A DNA stretch of 64,000 bases from Anadara kagoshimensis (taxonomy: Eukaryota > Mollusca > Bivalvia > Arcoida > Arcidae): assembly GCA_021292105.1 (NCBI GenBank), contig CM037857.1:42649464-42713463 (forward strand), given 5' to 3'. Below the pieces are notes generated by a model that worked only from the letters and a program-made list of their open reading frames with translations, was not told the origin of the DNA and did not search any database. Every line of letters starts with the position of its first letter. Position 1 is the stretch's first letter. Of this stretch, positions 39,101 to 51,100 are shown piece after piece. Position numbers and translations under genes: made by a program.

Positions 39101-42100
39101 GTAAGTACTGTATCAATAAAATCACCAGGAAGTACAAGGCATTGTTGGTAAAAGTAAGTACTGTATCAATGAAAGCACCAGGAAGTACAAGGCATTGTTG
39201 GTAAAAGTAAGTACTGTATCAATGAAATAACCAGGAAGTACAAGGCATTGTTGGTAAAAGTAAGTACTGTATCAATGAAATCACCAGGAAGTACAAGGCA
39301 TTGTTGGTAAAAGTAAGTACTGTATCAATAAAATCACCAGGAAGTACAAGGCATTGTTGGTAAAAGTAAGTACTGTATCAATGAAATTACCAGGAAGTAC
39401 AAGGCATTGTTGGTAAAAGTAAGTATTGTATCAATGAAATCACCAGGAAGTACAAGGCATTGTTGGTAAAAGTAAGTACTGTATCAATGAAATCACCAGG
39501 AAGTACAAGGCATTGTTGGTAAAAGTAAGTACTGTATCAATGAAATCACCAGGAAGTACAAGGCATTGTTGGTAAAAGTAAGTACTGTATCAATGAAAGC
39601 ACCAGGAAGTACAAGGCATTGTTGGTAAAAGTAAGTACTGTATCAATGAAATTACCAGGAAGTACAAGGCATTGTTGGTAAAAGTAAGTACTGTATCAAT
39701 GAAATCACCAGGAAGTACAAGGCATTGTTGGTAAAAGTAAGTACTGTATCAATAAAATCACCAGGAAGTACAAGGCATTGTTGGTAAAAGTAAGTACTGT
39801 ATCAATGAAAGCACCAGGAAGTACAAGGCATTGTTGGTAAAAGTAAGTACTGTATCAATGAAAGCACCAGGAAGTACAAGGCATTGTTGGTAAAAGTAAG
39901 TACTGTATCAATGAAATCACCAGGAAGTACAAGGCATTGTTGGTAAAAGTAAGTACTGTATCAATGAAAGCACCAGGAAGTACAAGGCATTGTTGGTAAA
40001 AGTAAGTACTGTATCAATGAAATCACCAGGAAGTACAAGGCATTGTTGGTAAAAGTAAGTACTGTATCAATGAAAGCACCAGGAAGTACAAGGCATTGTT
40101 GGTAAAAGTAAGTACTGTATCAATGAAATTACCAGGAAGTACAAGGCATTGTTGGTAAAAGTAAGTACTGTATCAATGAAATCACCAGGAAGTACAAGGC
40201 ATTGTTGGTAAAAGTAAGTACTGTATCAATAAAATCACCAGGAAGTACAAGGCATTGTTGGTAAAAGTAAGTACTGTATCATTGAAAGCACCAGGAAGTA
40301 CAAGGCATTGTTGGTCAAAGTAAGTACTGTATCAATGAAAGCAAAAGGAAGTACAAGGCATTGTTGGTAAAAGTAAGTACTGTATCAATGAAATTACCAG
40401 GAAGTACAAGGCATTGTTGGTAAAAGTAAGTACTGTATCAATGAAATCACCAGGAAGTACAAGGCATTGTTGGTAAAAGTAAGTACTGTATCAATAAAAT
40501 CACCAGGAAGTACAAGGCATTGTTGGTAAAAGTAAGTACTGTATCAATGAAAACACCAGGAAGTACAAGGCATTGTTGGTAAAAGTAAGTACTGTATCAA
40601 TGAAAGCACCAGGAAGTACAAGGCATTGTTGGTAAAAGTAAGTACTGTATCAATGAAAGCACCAGGAAGTACAAGGCATTGTTGGTAAAAGTAAGTACAG
40701 TATCAATGAAATCACCAGGAAGTATAAGGCATTGTTGGTAAAAGTAAGTACTGTATCAATGAAATCACCAGGAAGTACAAGGCATTGTTGGTAAAAGTAA
40801 GTACTGTATCAATGAAATTACCAGGAAGTACAAGGCATTGTTGGTAAAAGTAAGTACTGTATCAATGAAAGCACCAGGAAGTACAAGGCATTGTTGGTAA
40901 AAGTAAGTACTGTATCAATGAAATTACCAGGAAGTACAAGGCATTGTTGGTAAAAGTAAGTACTGTATCAATGAAATTACCAGGAAGTACAAGGCATTGT
41001 TGGTAAAAGTAAGTACTGTATCAATGAAATCACCAGGAAGTACAAGGCATTGTTGGTAAAAGTAAGTACTGTATCAATGAAATCACCAGGAAGTACAAGG
41101 CATTGTTGGTAAAAGTAAGTACTGTATCAATGAAATCACCAGGAAGTACAAGGCATTGTTGGTAAAAGTAAGTACTGTATCATTGAAAGCACCAGGAAGT
41201 ACAAGGCATTGTTGGTCAAAGTAAGTACTGTATCAATGAAAGCAAAAGGAAGTACAAGGCATTGTTGGTAAAAGTAAGTACTGTATCAATGAAATTACCA
41301 GGAAGTACAAGGCATTGTTGGTAAAAGTAAGTACTGTATCAATGAAATTACCAGGAAGTACAAGGCATTGTTGGTAAAAGTAAGTACTGTATCAATGAAA
41401 TCACCAGGAAGTACAAGGCATTGTTGGTAAAAGTAAGTACTGTATCAATGAAATCACCAGGAAGTACAAGGCATTGTTGGTAAAAGTAAGTACAGTACTG
41501 TAAATTTCAATTTTTATAAAGCGATATAGGTATTAGACCCATTGTTTGCTAAAGCTTGTTCTGGACAGAAAAATATTCATCTTTGTACTTGCACTGTTAC
41601 CAGTGTAAGATTCTAATATGTTAACTTCTGTTCATCCAGAGTACCAGTAATTCTCCAAAACTATTTTACAAAACTTGGTGCAAAGAATCAAGGTTGATAG
41701 ATAACATATCATTAACTGGATTTGGTTTGCTCATTTTTGTGGGAGTTATGGCCCTTTGAACATTAGTACAAATCACAAAAAAGTACCTAATGACAGGGAT
41801 ACTAATTCACTAAATCGTCTTGTGGATACTGCACTGTACCTAATAACAGGGATACTAATACACTAAATCAGCCTGTGGATACTGCACTGTACCTAATAAC
41901 AGGGATACTAATACACTAAATCAGCCTGTGGATACTGCACTGTACCTAATGACAGGGATACTAATACACTAAATCAGCCTGTGGATACTGCACTGTATAT
42001 TATCTTGATTACAGCACTAATGGTAATGACATCTACAGTCAGTCATGCCTTAAAGGTAACCTCTATATAAGGGCCACCTGCTTTTAAAGGGTATTTAAAT

Positions 42101-45100
42101 TTTATCCAAATTGCTCTTTATTCATGTTATTGGAACCTTTATATAAGGGCCTACTTCTCATAAAAGCCACTTTCACAGGTTCCTTTGTGTGACCTTTATA
42201 GACAGGTTTGATTGTATTTATATTGTTGTCTATTACAGAGTCAGTCTTTCAATGAGACTATTATAGACCCATGTGGACCTAAAGACAAAGAGTGGGTAGA
42301 AGATTATACAGATATATTTGAAGCCCCCTGTACCAAGCAAGCAAATCTGCCTGATATTATTGTGAAGGTTAGTATAACAAGCCACCAAAGGTTTGTCCTT
42401 GAAAGTGTTTTAGGTGACCTTTGTGGCAGAGTGGTCTTAAGCATGTGCTAACAGATCACAGCACTTCTCACCAGCTTGGTTCAAATTCCACTCCAGACAG
42501 TTTCTATTGCGAGAAAGATTGTCAGTTCCCTTGCTGAAGGTCAGTTTCCCCCACAATCCTAGAGCTGATCACCTCAGTTTCCTTGCTGAAGCTTGGTTTC
42601 TTCCACAATTCCGGAACTGATCACCTTATTTCGCTTGCTGAAGGTCGGTTTCTTCCACAATTCTGGAACTTGTCACCTCAGTTCCCTTGCTGAAGCTTGG
42701 TTTCTCCCACAATTCTGGAACTTATCACCTCAGTTTGCTTACTGAAGGTCGGTTTCTCCCACAATTCTGGAACTTATCACCTTATTTCGCTTACTGAAGG
42801 TCGGTTTCTCCCACAATTCTGGAACTTATCACCTTATTTCGCTTACTGAAGGTCGGTTTCTCCCACAATTCCGGAACTTATCACCTTATTTCGCTTACTG
42901 AAGGTCGGTTTCTCCCACAATTCCGGAACTGATCACCTTATTTCGCTTACTGAAGGTCGGTTTCTCCCACAATTCTGGAACTTATCACCTTATTTCGCTT
43001 ACTGAAGGTCGGTTTCTCCCACAATTCCGGAACTTATCACCTTATTTCGCTTGCTGAAGGTCGGTTTCTCCCACAATTCTGGAACTTATCACCTCAGTTC
43101 CCTTGCTGAAGCTTGGTTTCTCCCACAATTCTGGAACTTATCACCTCAGTTTGCTTACTGAAGGTCGGTTTCTCCCACAATTCTGGAACTGATCACCTTA
43201 TTTCGCTTACTGAAGGTCGGTTTCTCCCACAATTCTGGAACTTATCACCTTATTTCGCTTACTGAAGGTCTGTTTCTCCACAATTCTGGAACTGATCACC
43301 TTATTTCGCTTGCTGAAGGTCGGTTTCTTCCACAATTCTGGAATTATCACCTCAGTTCCCTTGCTGAAGCTTGGTTTCTCCCACAATTCTGGAACTTATC
43401 ACCTCAGTTTGCTTACTGAAGGTCGGTTTCTCCCACAATTCCGGAACTGATCACCTATTTCGCTTACTGAAGGTCGGTTTCTCCCACAATTCTGGAACTT
43501 ATCACCTTATTTCGCTTACTGAAGGTCGGTTTCTCCCACAATTCTGGAACTGATCACCTTATTTCGCTTGCTGAAGGTCGGTTTCTTCCACAATTCTGGA
43601 ACTTATCACCTCAGTTCCCTTGCTGAAGCTTGGTTTCTCCCACAATTCTGGAACTTATCACCTCAGTTGCTTACTGAAGGTCGGTTTCTCCCACAATTCT
43701 GGAACTGATCACCTTATTTCGCTTACTGAAGGTCGGTTTCTCCCACAATTCTGGAACTTATCACCTCAGTTTGCTTACTGAAGGTCGGTTTCTCCCACAA
43801 TTCTGGAACTGATCACCTTATTTCGCTTACTGAAGGTCGGTTTCTCCCACAATTCTGGAACTGATCACCTTATTTCGCTTACTGAAGGTCGGTTTCTCCC
43901 ACAATTCTGGAACTGATCACCTTATTTCGCTTACTGAAGGTCGGTTTCTTCCACAATTCCAGAACTTATCACCTCAGTTTGCTTACTGAAGGTCGGTTTC
44001 TCCCACAATTCTGGAACTTATCACCTTATTTCGCTTACTGAAGGTCGGTTTCTCCCACAATTCTGGAACTTATCACCTTATTTCGCTTACTGAAGGTCGG
44101 TTTCTCCCACAATTCTGGAACTTATCACCTTATTTCGCTTACTGAAGGTCGGTTTCTCCCACAATTCTGGAACTTATCACCTTAATTCGCTTACTGAAGG
44201 TCGGTTTCTCCCACAATTCTGGAACTTATCACCTTATTTAGCTTACTGAAGGTCTGTTTCTTCCACAATTCCAGAACTGATCACCTCAGTTCCCTTGCTG
44301 AAGGTCAATTCCTCCACAATTTTGGAGTTGATCACCTCAGTATAAGTGAATGAATCTTGACTGGGGTTAAAAACCCTACTCCACATCTGTTTTAGTAATT
44401 CAATATCAATGACTTCACTCTTGTTCATTGTGATCCATCAAAGTTGATTAAAACCAATTTTTATACGCCCGTCATATGACGGGACGTATTATGTTACGGT
44501 GCTGTCCGTCCGGGCGGGGGGCGTCTGTTAACAATTTGTCTTCCGTTCAATAGAGACCACAAACATTTATGGATTCAAATGAAATTTGGTATACAGCTTT
44601 ACCATGGTAATACCTTGTGCAAGTTCGAATTACAACTTTTTCGGATTATTTTTGGAGGAGTTATGCCCCTTTTTAACTTAGAAATTTTTGTATGTATGAC
44701 CATGTGGTTTCCGATCATTAGAGCCTACAACTATTTATGGATTCAAATGAAATTTGGTATACACATTTATGATGTTAATATCTGGTGCAAGTTTGAATTA
44801 CAACTTTTTTCGGATTATTTTGGAGGAGTTATGCCCCTTTTTAACTTAGAAATTTTTGTATGTATGACCATGTGGTTTCCGATCATTAGAGCCTACCACT
44901 ATTATGGATTCAAATGAAATTTGGTATACACATTTACGATGTTAATATCTGGTGCAAGTTGGAATTACAACTTTTTCGGATTATTTTGGAGGAGTTATGC
45001 CCTTTTTAAACTTAGAAATTTTGTATGTATGACCATGTGGTTTCCAATCATTAGAGCCTAGCGCTATTTATGGATTCAAAATGAAATTTGGTATACACAT

Positions 45101-48100
45101 TTACGATGTTAATATCTGGTGCAAGTTCGAATTACAACTTTTTCGGATTATTTTTGGAGGAGTTATGCCCCTTTTTTAACTTAGAAATTTTTGTATGTAT
45201 GACCATATGGTTTCCGATCATTAGAGCCTACAACTATTTATGGATTCAAATGAAATTTGGTATACACATTTACGATGTTAATATCTGGTGCAAGTTGGAA
45301 TTACAACTTTTTCGGATTATTTTTGGAGGAGTTATGCCCCTTTTTTAACTTAAAAATTTTTGTATGTATGACCATGTGGTTTGTATTCCATTCAGTAGAC
45401 AATACAAACATGGATTTAAATAAAATTTGTTATACAGTTACACCTTAATCATGGTAATATCTCGTGCAAATTTGAATTACAACTTTTTTGGGTTAAGAGT
45501 TATGGCCCGAACACGGAGTTGGTAATATATTTTTACATACATATATCCTAGTTGTACTTATACTTCTCAGTAATATGGAAAGGAAACCAACACCCCTAAG
45601 GTACTAATTATGGCTATTATTATTCTTAGTGGATACCTATGGTATTCAGTAGAGTTCCATAAGTCAGTGTAATTAATTAAATAAATAAAGTATGGCTCTA
45701 AACCCAAAATTCCGGATAGTAGCAGCAAAAAGGGAAATCACCACCGCCAATCATGAAACTTACACCAGGAAAGAACGGAACTACAGCCATACCAATAAAA
45801 AATCAAGAAGAATTTGAATTACCTCCACATTTAATCGATGATCCAACGTCTATAAACTACAAAACCTTAGGATATCAATCTAATTCTAACACATCCTTGA
45901 ATAATAAATTTAATGAAATCATAAAGGAATTAAATTTAGACTATAAAGATGTCAACCAAGAAATTGAATCCTACAGTACAGTTAAATCTACGATGCTCCT
46001 ATCAACGGAAGAAAATACAGTATGCTTAGATGAACTTCCTCCTTCGCTAACAACGAGGGAAGTATATGTTTACAGTGTTTATGGAATATTCAGCGGACAA
46101 TATAAATAACAACAAACAATCAGGTTAATTTTCTCTTTTTTTTTTTTGAATTTTAATGATTTTAATAAGTGAACAATATTACAAACTGTTAAATTACAAT
46201 AATACTTACAAGTGTAAACAAACAGTACAGTTACTAACAACACAATCAAAACAATCAATATCACGTGATTATACTTAGCCAATTTTGAGCCATTTATGTA
46301 GCCATTTTTTGTACTTCAAGGAAATTGAAATTGTATTACATGTATATCAGTCCTGATGACGGCAGCCTAGCTGTCGAAACATGTCGACAATAAATCATAT
46401 TAGCATCAGTTATTCTAAGTGTTGAGAGCCATACTTTATTTATTTAATTAATTATACTTCTCAGTAAATAGTACTACTCGATCAATATAACACGGGCGTA
46501 TAATGCTCCGCTCGGCGGTGCTCTTGTTACACTGGAAATGGGACTAACATATTCTATAAAAGTACAGTCAAAACTCGTTATCTCGAAATTCACGGGAGGA
46601 AGAAAAATACTTCGTCTTACCCGAAGTTCAACTTAACAGAAGTTGGGGTGTTGACGAAATTCGAAACAATGGGAAGTAACACAAGTTTTGTACCCTGCAA
46701 TATGTGATCGGAATATTTTAAAGTATGTATGACAGAAACTCACCGTAACTTACAAGGTTACATTGAGATCACCGTCAAATTATATTAAACATGAGATTGG
46801 GCATGACAGAAACTCACCGTAACTTACAAGGTTACATTGAGATCACCGTCAAATTATATTAAACATGAGATTGGGCATGACAGAATCTCACCATAACTTA
46901 CTAGGTTACATTGAGATCACCGTCAAATTATATTAAACATGAGATTTGGCATGACAGAATCTCACCGTAACTTACAAGGTTACATTGAGATCACCGTCAA
47001 ATTATATTAAACATGAGATTGCGTTGACAGATCCATTGAGATAACCATCATTATCGGGTTCTTGTCGATGTTGTATTGAAAATAAGACACAACAAAAAAA
47101 TAGTTTACATACATTTATATCTCACTAAACATCTACGTGACAATGAATACACAATAAATACACAATGTGCATGTATAATTTACAGATTGAAAAAAGCAGG
47201 TAGATAGTTCAACATATTGAACAGGTTGGGTAATGATAAATGTTTCGAAATTCTTGTTTATATGGGGAATTTATAATTTGTCACGAAAAACTCATAATTA
47301 ACAGAAGTGGAGAGATTTTTATTTTTAAAGATTAAACGTCACACGCCAAATATCTGTTATCTTTTTTTTCTGAAAGATAGCATTCTGTAATTTCTAATAA
47401 CCAAAGAGTTTTACCTGTAGTAAATACACGTGATTAAACACCAAGCAGACGTCGATTATTCGGCTTTCACCTAACAAAGTTTAATCACAACCATACTGAC
47501 TAATACTCACTGAATGGCTTCAGAAACCCCTTCAATTAATTGTTTATTTACCAACAGTTAAGTCAAGATATTCTGTACAGGTGTGAGTACAAACAATAGG
47601 TTATTTTACCTTTGAAAAATTGGACATAACGAGATTAATATCTATTGAAAATTTACAGACGGACCTGGAATTTACTTGGACATATCCGATATTTCAAGTT
47701 ATCAGAATTAGACTTAAATGGAGTATTTTACGTTGTAATATATAGCGACTAGTTTCGGACCAAATAAAAAGCTTCGAGATATCTAAAGTTTCGACTTATC
47801 TGATTTCGAGATAACGAGTTTCGATTGTATAATAGTTTCTCAGTTTTGGTTTGTATAGAAGCCATCCCCATTACTTCTTTGATTTATTGTATATATAATT
47901 ACAGCTTTCATTAATTTAACAGTTGATAAATCTTCAAAAAGTAAGCACTGGAGATAAAATCTTTGATTGACTTTAATTTGAGTTGGATTGTGGAGAAAAC
48001 CGACCTTTGACAAGTGAACTGACAAACTTTCTTGCACTAGAAACTCCCAAAGTTCGAGTCAAATCTAGTGAGAGGCAGTTAGTTCATGGACAAAGGGAGA

Positions 48101-51100
48101 TAATATGATGATTTATTCATTACTTGGGAGTTCAAATGAATTTAATGCATAATGCTCAGATGAGCTATTGCAATCTATCTTCGTCCGTCGTGCGTCGTGT
48201 GTAAACTTTACATTTCAATCTTCTCCTCCGAAACTACTGGGCCATATTTGATGAAACTTAGTGATTATCATGCCTAGGTAACAGCCTTTCAAAATTGTGT
48301 TCGGGGTTTGGCCACGCCAAGCAAGATGGCCGCTGTTACTAAAAATAGCAAAAAGACAAAAAAATCTTCTTCTCTGAAACCAAAAGGTGCAGGCAAATTT
48401 TGATTGGATATTTGGATTCAGCATACCTGGGAACATTAAAATTGTGTTTTTCATGAAAATTAGACGAAAAATAGGTTACGCGTTTTTTGCGTAAAATTAC
48501 GTAATTTTTAAAATGAGACATTTATTGTTATAACTTCATAACGGCTGAAGATAATTGTATGGAGTTTTCACTGTTGATCTTGTCTTGCAATTTTCTTCCA
48601 ATTGATGTCAAGGTCGAAGGTCAAGGTCATGTCCCAGTTTTTGACCTTTGCTATTTTTTTTAACATTTCTTGTGATAATGGTGTAGGATTTTCAGTTATT
48701 TGTAGGTATTGACATCACGATCATTTTGATACATAGATCAGGGTCATGGGTTCAAAGGTCAAGGTCACAGATGTCCAAGAATACCAAAATAGTTAATTAT
48801 CTGCAAAACTATGAATTTTTTGTATGGCATGTATATCAGAATATTGTAGGTAATGGCACAATGGTCATTTAGATATATGAATAAAGGTCATGGGTTCAAA
48901 GGTCAAGGTCGCAGATGTAAACAAGTACGAAATAGTTATTATCTCAAAAACTATAAACTTTTTATATAGGCATGTATATTGGAATATTGTAGGTATTGGC
49001 CTAACGCTCATTTTGATATATGAATGAAGGTCATAGGTTCAAAGGTCAAGGTCAAAGACGCGAACGAATACTTAAATGGTTAATTATCTCAAAAACTATA
49101 AACTTTTTGTATAGGCATGTATATTAAAATATTGTAGGTATTGGCCTAATGATCATTTCGATATATGAATGAAGGTCATAGGTTCAAAGGCCAAGGTCAT
49201 AGCTGTGAACGAATATTTAACTGGTAATTATCTCAAAAACTAATTTTTTGTATAGGCATGTATATTAGAATATTGTAGGCATTTGCACAACAATCATTTT
49301 GATATATGAATGAAGTTCATAGGTTCAAAGGTCAAGGTCATAGATGCAAACTAATACTTAAATGGTTAATTATCTCAGAAACTATAAACTTTTTGTATAG
49401 GCATATATATTAGAATATTGTAGGTATTGGCCTATCGATCATTTTGATATATGAATGAAGGTCATAGGTTCAAAGGTCAAGGTCATAGATGCAAATGAAT
49501 ACTTAAATGGTTAATTATCTCAAAACTATAAACTTTTTGTATAGGCATGTATATTGGAATATTGTAGGCATTTGCACAACAATCATTTTGATATATGAAT
49601 GAAGGTCATAGGTTTAAAGGTCAAGGTCATAGATGCAAATGAATACTTAAATGGTTATTATTAAAACTATAAACTTTTTGTATAGGCATGTATATTAGAA
49701 TATTGTAGGTATTGGCCTATCGATCATTTTGATATATGAATGAAGGTCATAGGTTTAAGGTCAAGGTCATAGATGCAAATTAATACTTAAATGGTTAATT
49801 ATCTCAAAAACTATAAACTTTTTGTATAGGCATGTATATTGGAATATTGTAGGCATTTGCACAACAATCGTTTTGATATATGAATGAAGGTCATAGGTTC
49901 AAATGTCAAGGTCATAGATGCAAACGAATACTTAAATGGTTAATTATCTCAAAAACTATAAACTCTTTGTATAGGCATGTATATTGGAATATTGTAGGTA
50001 TTAGCCTAATGCACATTTTAATATACGGATGTTTTAGCTGTTTATAAATAATATATTGTAGCTAGACTTTAAATATGTTATATATAGCATACTTATATAA
50101 TAATTATTATAATTAATTTGCAAAAATACTTGCATATTATTGGCCCTTACTGCTGAAAATTTTGATATTCTCTTTTATTAATGTCATTGACCATTGAACC
50201 TCTGCATAAGATATGTACTCTTCCTCGGTGAGCGTTAAGGCCCATGGGCCTCTTGTTTTCTTTTTTACTTGACATTACTTAAATATTTTTTATGCCCCAT
50301 TGTACTTTTTTTCACCATCGTCATCTTTGTTTTCAGTTTAATGGCAAAAATGTAAATACAAGTAAGTGTATCTTGCTCTACCTAGCGGTGTTCTTGTTTT
50401 AAACTTTGTAAGACTGTTGGGGGGAGATGGAATTCTGTCAAGGAAGTGTCAGGATATTTTCAGGGAGTTTCGAATGAATTGAAATGTGCTTACTACATCA
50501 TACACAGATACCAGTATATAAACATGTACAGTCCAACCTGCCTCAAGTCCACTCTGTATAAGGGACACCTGCTTATAAAGGCTGATATGATTGTATCCCA
50601 ATTGTTTTTTATTCATATTATTTGAACCTGTGTATAAAGGCCAAATTTACAGGTTCCCTTGGATGGCCTTTATAGACAGGTTTGACTGTTTAAGTTAATG
50701 ATTTTATATCAGAGTTTTGTAATTTAATATTTTTAGAACACCACATCGACTTATAAATTTAAAGGAAGTAGCAATTCTACTGAATGTCAGAACATGGTCA
50801 GACAACTGTTTAACTTCAGCACATGTTCTTACAAACATTGTGGATTTAACGGCGAATATCAACCTGAAGTAAATGGACAATATTATGTAAGTTATTGCAT
50901 TATCAATTTGCAGTGGTTTCAATAAAGCCAGCAAGGTGATGGAAATTGTCTGCTACTTTGGATTTGGATTAAGTTTGTCATCTACTTCTACTACTGTAGG
51001 AACCACTCTGTTTGTGACAGTGAAATACTATTCATATTCATAGAAAATCCAATAAATTTGAATAAAGATTGATATTTTTCACTTACTTGTACCTAGTCAT

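Larger units (their letters stand above)
44459..46527 (+). mobile_element. Element bounded by cgcccgtcatatgacggg and acacgggcgtataatgctcc
   Basis: The left end tatacgcccgtcatatgacg and right end cacgggcgtataatgctccg are short inverted matches. Five units of about 167 bases (ggaggagttatgccccttt ... tatggattcaaatgaaattt) fill 44565-45420; open frames there are array phase. A second insertion lies inside at 45574-46467. Confidence 0.7.

Noticed and set aside
44579-45448. Repeated hydrophobic frames (FGGVMPLFNLEIFVCMTMWF)
   Set aside because: They repeat every 167 bases with the element's internal array and shift frame between units.
46079-46282. Minus-strand frame with a membrane-like segment
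   Set aside because: It overlaps the hypothetical frame's 3' end and an A/T homopolymer, inside an insertion; hydrophobicity alone in AT-rich DNA is weak evidence.
46338-46385. Hammerhead ribozyme near cctgatga...gaaac in the nested insertion
   Set aside because: A CTGATGA box, a stem II and a GAAA with a five-pair stem III (acatgta/catgt) can be drawn, but an extra C sits between CTGATGA and stem II and no stem I is possible in the eight bases before it. Kept only as a stem-loop.
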